Shown: positions 24,669 to 34,281 of the stretch, piece after piece
Numbering within the stretch: position 1 is the stretch's first letter
Layout: each line of letters opens with the position of its first letter
NCBI GenBank assembly: GCA_028281825.1
Contig: JANQJC010000025.1
Coordinates: 1-64,000 of the forward strand
DNA: 64,000 bases
Direction: 5' to 3'
Source of the DNA: Flavobacteriales bacterium
Lineage (GTDB): Bacteria > Bacteroidota > Bacteroidia > JANQJC01
Notes under the pieces: model-generated
Seen by the model: only the letters and a program-made list of their open reading frames with translations
Database searches by the model: none
What the model was told of the DNA's origin: nothing
Made by a program: the position numbers and the translations under genes

Positions 24669-25754
24669 TTAAGTGACTTCTAGCATCCAGTTATGCACAT
24701 CAGTTTCAATCCCAGCACGTATTTTTGTCAAGCGGTCTCTTATTTGAAGTGAGATAGTGCGTTCTTCCAAAGGCCTAAGGTAATAATCTTTGTTGTTGTA
24801 TCCAATAGCAGAGAAATGAGCAATGGTAACGGCTGTTCCAACGCCAAATGCATCATCAAGCCTTCCCTCTTCAGCGGCCGTGATTACTTCGTCTACACTT
24901 ACCCTTCTCTCTTCCACTTCTATACCTATGTCTCTGGCAAGGGTCAAAACACTATCACGGGTAACGCCTTTTAAGATAGTATCCCCGACAGGCGGTGTTA
25001 CAATTTTTCCGTCTATTATAAACATAACGTTCATAGTGCCTGACTCCTCAAAGTACTTATGCTCTTTGGCATCGGTCCATAAAATTTGTTGGTATCCTTT
25101 TTCCCTGGCAAGAATGGTTGGGTACATGGCAGCACCGTAGTTGCCAGCAGATTTTGCATACCCTATGCCACCTTTCACTGCACGTGCAAAATCGGTTTCT
25201 ATCAAAACCTTTACGGGTTCTGAATAATAATAACCAGCTGGTGAAGCGATGATAACAAGAGCATATTCATTAGCTGGGCGCACGCCTAGTAAGGCCTCAG
25301 TGCCAAATAAAACGGGCCTCAGATATAAAGAGTGTCCAACAGTTTCTGGCACCCACCCAGCATCTGTAGTCACCAATTGCTTAAGGGCTTCTAAAAAGAA
25401 GTCTTCTGGTATTTGTGGCATACACATGCGCTCTCCAGAGACATTCATTCTCCTTATATTATCCATAGGACGGAAAAGAAATACTTTCCCTTCCTGGTTT
25501 CTATATGCTTTCAAGCCCTCGAATACGCTTTGCCCATAGTGCAAAGCAGCCATGGCAGGCGGTAATGATATATTTCTAAATGGTTGTATGGTGGCGTCTT
25601 GCCATTTGCCATCAAAGTAGTGAGATATAAAAATGTGGTCGGTAAAATGATTGCCAAAGCTCAGGTTGTTGAAATCAACTTCACTTAGTTTTGAACTATC
25701 TGATTGTTGTATAACAATTGGAATAGTATCGGTTGTTATGCTGTCTATGCTCAT
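24669..25754 (-). CDS. ilvE: branched-chain amino acid aminotransferase
   Basis: 361 residues, fold-type IV PLP enzyme, the last step of valine, leucine and isoleucine biosynthesis. Blocks seen: PPAMAALHYGQSVFEGLKAYRNQEGKVFLFRPMDNIRRMNVSGERMCMP, the catalytic Lys in GGIGYAKSAGNYGAAM, YFEESGTMNVMFIIDGKIVTPPVGDTILKGVTRDS, and the C-terminal FGVGTAVTIAHFSAIGY. This is the longer BCAT type found in eukaryotes and many Bacteroidota. The first 20 residues (MSIDSITTDTIPIVIQQSDS) look non-conserved; a later start is possible. It is followed on the same strand by the SRPBCC and lipoprotein genes. Confidence 0.95.
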   Translation of the reverse strand: MSIDSITTDTIPIVIQQSDSSKLSEVDFNNLSFGNHFTDHIFISHYFDGKWQDATIQPFRNISLPPAMAALHYGQSVFEGLKAYRNQEGKVFLFRPMDNIRRMNVSGERMCMPQIPEDFFLEALKQLVTTDAGWVPETVGHSLYLRPVLFGTEALLGVRPANEYALVIIASPAGYYYSEPVKVLIETDFARAVKGGIGYAKSAGNYGAAMYPTILAREKGYQQILWTDAKEHKYFEESGTMNVMFIIDGKIVTPPVGDTILKGVTRDSVLTLARDIGIEVEERRVSVDEVITAAEEGRLDDAFGVGTAVTIAHFSAIGYNNKDYYLRPLEERTISLQIRDRLTKIRAGIETDVHNWMLEVT

Positions 25755-25777
25755 GTTCTAAAAGTAGGAAAAAACTT

Positions 25778-28144
25778 TTAATAGCGAATTACTTTTACTG
25801 TTTCAACTCTGCCTTGATTTTGATATAGGTTCAAGAAATATACACCTTTTGAAACGTTTGGCTGTATTGTGAATTTTTGGTTATTTCCTGATAAATCCTG
25901 GGTTAAGATAGTCTTTCCTGTTATGTCTATCATTTCTAGTATATAACTTCCCTGAGTGTTAACTAGCTCAAGTGTAATTTCATTGGAAAATGGGTTAGGC
26001 CATGCTTTTAAACTAGGCTTCGAAGATTCTTGAATGCCAATACCAACATATTCTTCAACGAAGAAATGGTCAAGCCCTGCTTCAACCAAATGACCGGGTT
26101 GATTGTCAGCAGCTTCCACTATCAGCTTCATTTGTGAGGTGAGAGCAATTTCTTCTTTAACCAGGTAGCTTCTATGTTGCCATGAACTATTGTTAGGAGA
26201 GTTATGGCCTACTTGCTCTAGCGTTACTGTAGTCTGCCCATTGTCTAGTATTATTTTCATGGGGTCGTTGGGTGTATCACCTGGTGAGCCACCATCATTA
26301 AAGAACCATCTTTTAAAATGTAATCGTGGGTTGGTATATCCGGTAAGGTCAAATGTAGGCGAGGCAAGTATGGTTGCTCCATCGTCTATATCATCATCAC
26401 CGGCATCACCACCGCCGTTGCCAGTTACATAGGCCATGCCAGAGCAATCACCTGTCACATCATCTTCGGGGTTTGACTCCGTTCCGTCGTAATTAGTGCC
26501 TATTGGATTGCCCCTTTCCCAGATGCCAGTGCTGGCATTGCCAGTTACCGTCCAACCAAAGTCGAAAGAGAAATCATCATATATACCTTCATCAAGAGAT
26601 ATGGTAACTACCCCTGTAGAGTTAGTAATCACTCCGTTGTCACACGTAGTGATGTAACCCCACTGCCCGGCAGTAATCTGATAATCGCCTGAGTAAAATG
26701 TTGGGACGCCAAAGTTGCCAGCGCTATCAGCTTGAAGGTCGAAACCGAAATTGTTGCTATTCAGCTTAACAAATGCGAATGGGATTCCATCACCTGATTG
26801 GCCATCAACAACCTTGCCTTGCATACTGAATGGGATATCCGGTACCATCTGCACATCGAGTGTAGTCACTACTCCATTAGTTAGTGTAATCCCAGTAATA
26901 GTTTCAGTGATGTACCCAGCCTTTGAAAACTCAACTGTATAAGTCCCAGCCTGGTAATGCCCAGTAGAGTAATTACCCGTGATATTGGTACTATCTATTA
27001 CAGGTGTGCCGGTAACCGTAATATGTACATTATTGAGGGGTATACTGGTGTTAATATCCGTTATCACGCCCTTTAAATAACAAGCGGGAGTATAATCAAA
27101 CGAAAGGACATATAATCCTGTTTCGATGTCAGAGACTAAGATGTTTCCAGAAGGCAGATAAGGCCAGGCGCCCCAAGCACCGTTGAAGCCATTACCTGAG
27201 AAGTTGGGAGAAGTATCATAGAAGCCAACTTCAACCAAACTACTAGGGAAGTTTGCATCTAGTATGGTAAGTCCGCTTGCATAATTAGAGTTCACCAAAA
27301 ACCCATTGATATAATGGGTGTTGTGAGGAATAACACCTGTTCCAGGGTATGATTGATAACCATCGAGATAGGTAATGTCCTGAAAATCTGATACGTCGTA
27401 AGCAGCTATAAATCCACTGCTCACTTCATCTGTGGTAAAAGCATAGTGATTATCATCACTTGGCCATACATTATGACTTGCATTATTAGGAGTATTGAAG
27501 GTTGTCATTATGGTTGAGTTGGCTTTGTCTGCCACGTCAACAATAGCGCAAAAACCATCATCAACGCAAGCAGCCCAAAGAGTATCCCCACGCACAAAAC
27601 CGTCATGAACGTAGTAGTCGTCAAACCTACCTACTTCAACAGGGTTCATTGGGTCTTGATTTAGATCCAATATAATCGCCCCACCATTGCCATTATTCGC
27701 TCCAAACAAATAGGCATAGCCATTTTCATCGATAAAAATGTTGTGGGCTGTAGAAAAGGAAAAGGTATCACCAGTATAGTAAGTCACTGGCAGGTTAGTT
27801 GAATCGGGCAGGCCATTCATGTCAATGATTACCATTCCACCACCACCGGCATCGTTTACTCCATACATATATCCATTCCACTCAAAAGGGTCGCGCCAGA
27901 TAGTTGATGGGCCAGACTCATAAAAAACCTCGGTAGGATTGGTAGGGTCAGTAACATCAACTATAGAAAAGCCAGAATGCGCCCCAACCAGGGCAAACTC
28001 ATGATTGTTTATTACACAGCCGCGTACTTCGCTCAATTCTTCATTATAAGCCAGATGACCAAGTTTGGTCACATTTAAGGAATCTTGGGCGGCAGCAGTG
28101 AAAGAGATTGTTGCCAGTATGATGGTTAAGAAGTGTTTTTTCAT
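25778..28144 (-). CDS. choice-of-anchor B / LVIVD-repeat T9SS protein
   Basis: 788 residues with signal peptide (MKKHFLTIILATISFTAAAQ). The first half (to about 350) is a beta-propeller of LVIVD-type repeats: HSGFSIVDVTDPTNPTEVFY, GGGGMVIIDMNG, GAIILDLNQDPMNPVEVGRF, CAIVDVADKANST, GLTILDANFPSSLVEVGFYD. Two carboxypeptidase regulatory-like beta domains follow (LKGVITDINTSIPLNNVHITV; MQGKVVDGQSGDGIPFAFV), then a jelly-roll-like block (PRLHFKRWFFNDGG). The last 80 residues are a type A T9SS sorting domain (LKAWPNPFSNEITLEL...GVYFLNLYQNQGRVETVKVIRY). The protein is surface-exposed or secreted. Similar proteins in this phylum are often called choice-of-anchor B; exact role unknown. Confidence 0.85.
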   Translation of the reverse strand: MKKHFLTIILATISFTAAAQDSLNVTKLGHLAYNEELSEVRGCVINNHEFALVGAHSGFSIVDVTDPTNPTEVFYESGPSTIWRDPFEWNGYMYGVNDAGGGGMVIIDMNGLPDSTNLPVTYYTGDTFSFSTAHNIFIDENGYAYLFGANNGNGGAIILDLNQDPMNPVEVGRFDDYYVHDGFVRGDTLWAACVDDGFCAIVDVADKANSTIMTTFNTPNNASHNVWPSDDNHYAFTTDEVSSGFIAAYDVSDFQDITYLDGYQSYPGTGVIPHNTHYINGFLVNSNYASGLTILDANFPSSLVEVGFYDTSPNFSGNGFNGAWGAWPYLPSGNILVSDIETGLYVLSFDYTPACYLKGVITDINTSIPLNNVHITVTGTPVIDSTNITGNYSTGHYQAGTYTVEFSKAGYITETITGITLTNGVVTTLDVQMVPDIPFSMQGKVVDGQSGDGIPFAFVKLNSNNFGFDLQADSAGNFGVPTFYSGDYQITAGQWGYITTCDNGVITNSTGVVTISLDEGIYDDFSFDFGWTVTGNASTGIWERGNPIGTNYDGTESNPEDDVTGDCSGMAYVTGNGGGDAGDDDIDDGATILASPTFDLTGYTNPRLHFKRWFFNDGGSPGDTPNDPMKIILDNGQTTVTLEQVGHNSPNNSSWQHRSYLVKEEIALTSQMKLIVEAADNQPGHLVEAGLDHFFVEEYVGIGIQESSKPSLKAWPNPFSNEITLELVNTQGSYILEMIDITGKTILTQDLSGNNQKFTIQPNVSKGVYFLNLYQNQGRVETVKVIRY

Positions 28145-28296
28145 AAATAAGTAAGAGTTGCGCTGCTAAGATAAGCCTTTCCAGTGCTTCTGGGTGTTAT
28201 CTTTTGGACAGATTGGGCAAAGGCAAGGATGGAGGTGTAGTGATTGAGGATAAATTTCTACTTTTAACGACTTAGTGTCACTTTCTTATACACCTA

Positions 28297-30045
28297 ATGA
28301 ATTTTACTGAAGCACTAGATAATCCAAAGGTAGTATTCGTATCAATTTTGGCGGTAGTGTTGGTGCTTTATGGTAGTTCCATCACTTTTGAGAAAGTGCT
28401 TGATGATACTATCATTGCAGAGCATCCCTACGTACTGGAAGGAATAAGCGCGACGGGTAAAATTTTTAGCAGTGGGTTTTTGAAGGCATATAACGGGGTG
28501 AGCGTTTCCTACAGGCCTTTGTCTACCTTTACTTTTGCACTAGACCAAACCCTAACGGGTGGCAGTCCAGCGGCAAGGCATTTTATCAATCTTGTGTTAT
28601 ATGCCCTATGCGGGTTCTTGATTTGGCTGCTCTCAAAATCTTGGTTTCCCAGGCAGAAAAATTGGTTTCATGCGATGCTGATGGTGTTGTTCATTGCCCA
28701 TCCTATACATACCGAGGTGGTAAGTAACATGAAGAGTAGGGACGAAATACTTACACTTCTGCTGCTATTGGCTAGTTTATTTTTTTTGGACAAATACATA
28801 TTGAAAAAAGAGAATCTATCACTAGGTTTAAGTGTGGGTTTCTTTTTTCTCTCCCTGCTTTGCAAGGAGAGTGCCGTAAGTTTTATAGTTATAATTCCGT
28901 TGGTATTATACGTGTTCTACAAACAATCCTGGAAGGAAATAGGCAAAACCATAGTGCCTTTTGCAGCACCCTTTGTGGTTTACTTTTTAATCCGCTTGAT
29001 GGTGTTAGATGGTGTTTCAGCTACAGGTTTGACCCATGTGCTCAATAATTCTTTTGTTGAATCTACAGGAATTATAGACAGGCTAGCTAGCAGTAGTTAC
29101 CTGCTGTTGCTTTATTTTCAAAAGCTGGTGGCACCTGTTGGTTTGTGTTGGGATTATGGTTATCCTATTATCAAACATATTCCGCTGTCAAGTGGCTTAG
29201 GAATAGCATATGTAATTGGTGCAATGGCACTTGCTGCATTGGGTGTTTATCTGCTTATCAAAAGGAACGTTTTTGGCTGGGCAATCATTTGTACTATAGC
29301 TTCATTGGGGCTAGTGCTCAACTTTCTGGTACTGATTGGTGCCAACTTTGCAGAGCGGTTTTTGTTTACACCATCCCTGTTTTTTGTAATTGCGTTGGCA
29401 GTGGCATTTGCTTATGGTTTAAACCAATATAGATACCAAAACATTACCAAAGGGCTTTTGGCTGTTGTATTGATATTTTATAGTTACCAGACTTTTACCC
29501 GAAACCTGGATTGGAAAAACCCCGAGACGCTTTTTCTATCATCACTTGAAGTGCATCCTGAAAGCACGAGGGTACAAACCAGCGTTGGGACGTTGTATCG
29601 CGGTAAAGCTGAGCAAACGCCTCCATCCCCACAGCAAGAGAGGTTGTATATGAAAGCCCTTAAGCACTATGAATTGGCTATTAAGGCTTTAGATGAAAAT
29701 TTTGAGGCTTGGTTTAATACTGGAGTTATTTACCAGAATACTGGCAGGCTAGACTTGGCTGAGAAGTGTTTCAGTAAGGTTGTTGAAATTAACGCAGAAT
29801 ATACGGGAGCTTATAATAATCTGGGTTTCATCAATTTCAGTAAGAAAGACTACAAAACCGCCTTAGGTTTTTTCACGAAAGCGGATAGCTTGCAACCCAA
29901 TAATCCTAAGGTGATTGGGAACATTGCTTCTGCTTACCATAATATGAAGCAATATGATAAAGCAAGGACTTACTATGAGAAGTCACTCAATCTCAATCCG
30001 AATCAACCAGATGTGCGGGCTAATTATGGTAAGTTGCCCAGGTAA
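28297..30045 (+). CDS. TMTC-like membrane protein with TPR repeats
   Basis: 582 residues. The first 400 form about ten membrane helices. The segments VSVSYRPLSTFTFALDQTLTGGSPAARHFINLVLYALCGFLIWLL and FIAHPIHTEVVSNMKSRDEILTLLLLLASLFFLDKYIL match GT-C-type TMTC proteins (DUF1736), which in animals are O-mannosyltransferases with TPR tails. About three TPR units end the protein (EAWFNTGVIYQNTGRLDLAEKCFSKVVEINAEYTGAYNNLGFINFSKKDYKTALGFFTKADSLQPNNP). A sugar-transfer role is an inference from the fold; I do not see a definite catalytic motif. Its stop abuts the convergent PorV-like gene. Confidence 0.78.
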   Translation: MNFTEALDNPKVVFVSILAVVLVLYGSSITFEKVLDDTIIAEHPYVLEGISATGKIFSSGFLKAYNGVSVSYRPLSTFTFALDQTLTGGSPAARHFINLVLYALCGFLIWLLSKSWFPRQKNWFHAMLMVLFIAHPIHTEVVSNMKSRDEILTLLLLLASLFFLDKYILKKENLSLGLSVGFFFLSLLCKESAVSFIVIIPLVLYVFYKQSWKEIGKTIVPFAAPFVVYFLIRLMVLDGVSATGLTHVLNNSFVESTGIIDRLASSSYLLLLYFQKLVAPVGLCWDYGYPIIKHIPLSSGLGIAYVIGAMALAALGVYLLIKRNVFGWAIICTIASLGLVLNFLVLIGANFAERFLFTPSLFFVIALAVAFAYGLNQYRYQNITKGLLAVVLIFYSYQTFTRNLDWKNPETLFLSSLEVHPESTRVQTSVGTLYRGKAEQTPPSPQQERLYMKALKHYELAIKALDENFEAWFNTGVIYQNTGRLDLAEKCFSKVVEINAEYTGAYNNLGFINFSKKDYKTALGFFTKADSLQPNNPKVIGNIASAYHNMKQYDKARTYYEKSLNLNPNQPDVRANYGKLPR

Positions 30046-31302
30046 TTACTCTTGGTAGGGTCTTTTTCCGCCCCCAAAGTTGTACTTATAAGTTACCCCG
30101 GTCATTAAGGTATTGCGCAAAGGGTGATTGCTTTCAGTTGGAATTAAATAACTTGTATTTATCTCAAATCCCATAAAGCCAACCCCTAAACCGATGGTGA
30201 AGAATTTTCTATTGCCTTTGGAATAATCCTCATGAAAATATCCACCTCTTAAAGCAGCAAAAAGTTGATTCTTATATACAAATCGGCCTTCAAGCCCGAT
30301 TTTATGTATCAATTCTCTTATCTCTTCTTGTGCTCCACCAGGGGCATCATAAAATGATTGTAACATTCCTTGAAAAGCATTTACATTGGGGTCATACCCT
30401 TCAGCAATGACTGGAGAACCATCTGGGTTATAGACAATGTTGCCAATACTATCAAGCTGATAAGACGGTGGAGTAGGGACTAGAAGCTTCGCCATTTCAT
30501 AATTAAAATCTCCAGCTATGTATGTACTATCACCTTTAAGTTTTATTCTGGGGCTAATCATAAAACCGAGTTTCAGTTCAGTATGTACAAACTCGTCTTG
30601 AGGTGTGTATATAAAATTGTACCTATCGTCAACTGGTTCAAAGTAAGATATTTTGTTGCCTGCATTAAGTACTGAGAATCCGATACTATATCCCATATCC
30701 ACTATTGTATCCAGAATTGTCCGATTAGCATAGTTTAGCCCCAGATCTGCTAAAAGGATTTGCCCTGCCTTGAAACCCCCTAATTCACCATACACGTCAG
30801 AATGAATGTACTTAAGGGAAGTACCTATTGCAAATCCTCTCAATGTTCTGTAAGCGTATCGGAGAGACATGCTTTGTTCATAAGGTTTGTGAGAGCCAAT
30901 TGGTATTCCAATAGGGTCCGTAAATGTTATTTCGCCTCGATTGAAACCCGTATAATCAAAACCAACAGCATGTCTTTTGTTTATTTCAGCAGCAATGCCG
31001 GCATTGATAATGTATAAGTCTGAGATAAAAGCTCTTAGCCAAGGGGAGTGTGAAACTTTTGCGGATATGTAGGGTCTGCCAATGGCCAGTAAAGCTGGAT
31101 TGTGATAAAGCCCTGCGTTTTGATAAAAGCCCGTATTTGATACTCCTGCCCAAGCCTTACCAGATGAAGGAATGTCTGTCACTATTCCAAGAAAGACGGC
31201 TTGCGGAGATATAACATTTAAGTCATTAGATTGAGCCTGGGTTGGGTTGTATGAGATGATAGACAAAAAAACTAGTAGAGAAAGTAGAAGTAACTTTTTC
31301 AT
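30046..31302 (-). CDS. PorV/PorQ-family outer-membrane protein
   Basis: 418 residues with signal peptide (MKKLLLLSLLVFLSIISYNPTQAQ). The block GKAWAGVSNTGFYQNAGLYHNPALLAIGRPYISAKVSHSPWLRAFISDLYIINAGIAAEINKRHAVGFDYTGFNRGEITFTDPIGIPIGSHKPYEQSMSLRYAYRTLRGFAIGTSLKYIHSD matches the FadL-like barrel of PorV/PorQ proteins. PorV shuttles T9SS cargo from the Sov pore to the attachment complex. Whether this is PorV itself or a paralogue cannot be decided here; the cargo-rich window makes a secretion role plausible. The C-terminal half contains long loops (NIVYNPDGSPVIAEGYDPN). A TAACTTTG promoter box lies upstream. Confidence 0.78.
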   Translation of the reverse strand: MKKLLLLSLLVFLSIISYNPTQAQSNDLNVISPQAVFLGIVTDIPSSGKAWAGVSNTGFYQNAGLYHNPALLAIGRPYISAKVSHSPWLRAFISDLYIINAGIAAEINKRHAVGFDYTGFNRGEITFTDPIGIPIGSHKPYEQSMSLRYAYRTLRGFAIGTSLKYIHSDVYGELGGFKAGQILLADLGLNYANRTILDTIVDMGYSIGFSVLNAGNKISYFEPVDDRYNFIYTPQDEFVHTELKLGFMISPRIKLKGDSTYIAGDFNYEMAKLLVPTPPSYQLDSIGNIVYNPDGSPVIAEGYDPNVNAFQGMLQSFYDAPGGAQEEIRELIHKIGLEGRFVYKNQLFAALRGGYFHEDYSKGNRKFFTIGLGVGFMGFEINTSYLIPTESNHPLRNTLMTGVTYKYNFGGGKRPYQE

Positions 31303-31319
31303 TAGGCGTGATTTCCAAA

Positions 31320-31327
31320 CAAAGTTA
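31320..31327 (-). promoter_or_regulatory. -7 box (TAACTTTG) with TTTG -33
   Basis: The minus strand reads TAACTTTG (TAnnTTTG) 18 bases before the PorV-like start, with TTTG at 31344-31347 and a 16-base spacer, slightly shorter than usual. Confidence 0.55.
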
Positions 31328-31377
31328 ACGAAAAAATACTAAGCAAATTGTAAATACAACCTCTATGAAGTAAGTGG

Positions 31378-34230
31378 CTAGAATTCAAGGCCTAGCTGTG
31401 CAGAGCCACTTCCCGAACCTTTATCGCTAGATTTTTTGGGTTCTGGCTTCTTCTCTTCTTCTTTCTTGGGTTTTTCCTTCTTAACTGATAACTCAACTTC
31501 AACTGGCTTTTCAGGCTTGGTTTCGGCTTTGGGCTTTTCTTCCTTTTCAGGTTTTGGTATGTCTTCTGCCTTAGGCTTGTCTTCAGCTACTCGTGTTTCA
31601 TCACTACTACCGTTATCATTCCCATCATCCTTACTTTTAGGGTTTTCTGATTCTTCAGGCTCTTCATAGGGTAGTGGTTCGAGCAAGTCAACAGAGTTGA
31701 GTGTATGGGTTGTGAGCCTATTGCCTTGAGCCTTGAGGCCTTTGACTGAGATAAAGTCGACCATGTTAATCACTTCAGGTTCTCGTTGGTCTTTATTCTG
31801 CTCTTTCCTAAAATTGAGTTGTATTTGTGGTATCCAATCGCTGGAAACTATTTCCAGTTGTGAGTTTTCATGCTCACTGATGAACTTGACTTTTTTGTCC
31901 GTTTTTTCCACTAAGAAACGCTTTACATAGTAGAGTTTCTTATCCCCATCAAAATAAACTACAGATAATGGTTTTTTAGGGTTCCACTTTTCTATCAGTA
32001 TCATGTCTTCATCAAAGTGTGTGTCCAGGCTATATGGGGTAAGTTTATACTCGCCACTTTGCATAACAGTAAGTATAAGGTCTTCACCCAGGAATTCGCC
32101 TAGAAGTTCACCACGCTCATCTACATTCAAGCGCTGAACGGTATCATCAAACCATATCTTTCTTGCCCCCAGAGTTGACACCCCTTCCTCACTCTTCACT
32201 ATTTTTCTCACGGGGTTTTTAGTGAGGATGTTGCCCTTAGAGTTACGCCCTTTGATGGCCAATTCACTAAAGTCAAAATCAAAGTTGAGTTTTTTGATTT
32301 TTGGTAGTGCCTTATGGTGAATAGTGATTACTTCAGCCTCACCATTAGGATTAGCAGTGAAATATAGCACACTAGAACCTTTGGTTCCTGCCGTTAGATC
32401 ATACTCTTTATCACGGGTAATGCTAGTTACTGCAAAGCGTTTAACCATGGTCTTGCCTTTAGGTCCATCACGGTATACCATATTGTAAATCGTACGCTCG
32501 TCGCTTTTTTTCCATACGTTCACATGGATAACATTTTTGCCAACATAGGTCTTGTCATCAGCCTTTACCACCATCATCACACCATCTTCGCGAAAAATAA
32601 TGACATCATCTATATCTGAACACTCACAGATAAATTCATCTTTTTTGAGGCTGTTGCCATACCCAACAAACCCTTCAGCCCTGTTAACATATAGCTTTTC
32701 GTTTTTCACGGCCACCCTTGCAGCTTCAATATTGTCGAATGGCTTTATTTCGGTTTTTCTTTCCCTGCCTTCGCTGTATTTTTTCTTCAGGTTTTTGTAA
32801 TACTCAATGGCATAATCTACCAGATTGTCCAAATGGTGTTGAACTTGATCTAAGGCATCTTCCAAGCCCTTGATATGTTCATCAGCTTTGAAGGAATCGA
32901 ACTTGGAAATGCGTTTGATTTTTATCTCTGTAAGGCGAATGATATCATCCTCGGTAACTTCTCTTTTGAGTTTTTTCTTGTGTGGCTCCAAGCCTTTGTC
33001 AATAGCCGAAATAACGCCTTCCCAAGTTTCTTCTTCCTCAATATCGCGATATATGCGGTTCTCAATAAATATCTTTTCTAGAGAAGAGAAGTGCCATGCT
33101 TCCAGCAATTCCGCTTTCTTGATTTCCAACTCCATTTTGAGTAGGTCAAGCGTTTGCTGGGTGCATATTCTCAATATCTCATTTACATCAAGAAATTTTG
33201 GTTTCTCGTCCTCAATGATACAGGCATTTGGTGAGATAGAAACTTCACAATCGGTAAAGCTGTAGAGTGCGTCAATGGTCTTATCAGGCGATATACCTGA
33301 AGCCAGGTGTATAATTATCTCGACATGTTCAGCAGTATTATCTTCTACTTTTTTAATTTTGATTTTGCCCTTATCGTTGGCTTTAACGATAGAGTCAATC
33401 AATGAAGTAGTTGTAGTACCGTACGGTATTTCAGTAATTACAAGTGCCTTTTTGTCCAGTTGTGATATGCGGGCACGTACCCTTACTTTTCCACCTCTTA
33501 GGCCTCCATTGTAATTGGAAAAGTCGGCCATACCACCACTTGGGAAGTCAGGAACTATATTGGTTTTCTTTCCCTTTAAAACATCAATGGAGCCGTCAAT
33601 CAATTCCACGAAGTTGTGAGGTAATATCTTACTTGCTAAACCTACCGCTATGCCTTCAACACCTTGGGCCAATAGCAGTGGAAATTTAACTGGGAGTGTA
33701 ATGGGTTCCTTGTTTCTTCCATCATATGAGGCCTGCCAGCGTGTGGTTTTTGGATTGAAGACAACTTCAAGTGCAAACTTGGAGAGTTTGGCTTCAATAT
33801 ACCTGGGAGCCGCAGCTGAGTCACCTGTAAGTATGTTCCCCCAGTTACCCTGAGTGTCTATCAATAAGCTTTTTTGACCTAAGCCCACTAAGGCATCGCC
33901 GATTGAAGCATCACCATGGGGGTGGTACTTCATGGTATTACCAATGATGTTCGCGACCTTATGGAAACGGCCATCATCCATTTCTCTCATGGCGTGGAGT
34001 ATCCTGCGCTGAACGGGTTTTAGGCCATCTTCAATTGCAGGCACAGAGCGCTCAAGGATTACATAGGAAGCGTAATCCAGGAACCAATTCTTATACATCC
34101 CAGATATATGGATAATGGAAGAGCCCTGCTCATCACCAACTTCTTCACCGGCATCCTCCAACTCGTGTTCTTCTTCTGGATTCTCAGGTTCTATGTCGTC
34201 TTTTTTGCTCACTTTCTTTTTGGTGCTCAT
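31378..34230 (-). CDS. parC: DNA topoisomerase IV subunit A
   Basis: About 950 residues from the ATG at 34230 (MSTKKKVSKKDD); the track start is a GTG six bases upstream. The breakage-reunion domain is complete: YASYVILERSVPAIEDGLKPVQRRILHAMREMDDGRFHKVANIIGNTMKYHPHGDASIGDALVGLGQ and TQGNWGNILTGDSAAAPRYIEAKLS, whose Tyr (AAAPRY) makes the covalent DNA bond. Coiled-coil and C-terminal DNA-wrapping segments follow. The last 110 residues are a long Lys/Glu/Pro-rich tail (EEKPKAETKPEKPVEVELSVKKEKPKKEEEKKPEPKK). It decatenates replicated chromosomes with ParE, encoded 51 bases upstream. The B-then-A order suits Bacteroidota topo IV. Confidence 0.92.
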   Translation of the reverse strand: MSTKKKVSKKDDIEPENPEEEHELEDAGEEVGDEQGSSIIHISGMYKNWFLDYASYVILERSVPAIEDGLKPVQRRILHAMREMDDGRFHKVANIIGNTMKYHPHGDASIGDALVGLGQKSLLIDTQGNWGNILTGDSAAAPRYIEAKLSKFALEVVFNPKTTRWQASYDGRNKEPITLPVKFPLLLAQGVEGIAVGLASKILPHNFVELIDGSIDVLKGKKTNIVPDFPSGGMADFSNYNGGLRGGKVRVRARISQLDKKALVITEIPYGTTTTSLIDSIVKANDKGKIKIKKVEDNTAEHVEIIIHLASGISPDKTIDALYSFTDCEVSISPNACIIEDEKPKFLDVNEILRICTQQTLDLLKMELEIKKAELLEAWHFSSLEKIFIENRIYRDIEEEETWEGVISAIDKGLEPHKKKLKREVTEDDIIRLTEIKIKRISKFDSFKADEHIKGLEDALDQVQHHLDNLVDYAIEYYKNLKKKYSEGRERKTEIKPFDNIEAARVAVKNEKLYVNRAEGFVGYGNSLKKDEFICECSDIDDVIIFREDGVMMVVKADDKTYVGKNVIHVNVWKKSDERTIYNMVYRDGPKGKTMVKRFAVTSITRDKEYDLTAGTKGSSVLYFTANPNGEAEVITIHHKALPKIKKLNFDFDFSELAIKGRNSKGNILTKNPVRKIVKSEEGVSTLGARKIWFDDTVQRLNVDERGELLGEFLGEDLILTVMQSGEYKLTPYSLDTHFDEDMILIEKWNPKKPLSVVYFDGDKKLYYVKRFLVEKTDKKVKFISEHENSQLEIVSSDWIPQIQLNFRKEQNKDQREPEVINMVDFISVKGLKAQGNRLTTHTLNSVDLLEPLPYEEPEESENPKSKDDGNDNGSSDETRVAEDKPKAEDIPKPEKEEKPKAETKPEKPVEVELSVKKEKPKKEEEKKPEPKKSSDKGSGSGSAQLGLEF

Positions 34231-34281
34231 AGACACAAAATCTTGTGTCTCTATATATATGTTTTGTTTTTTACCAATTCG

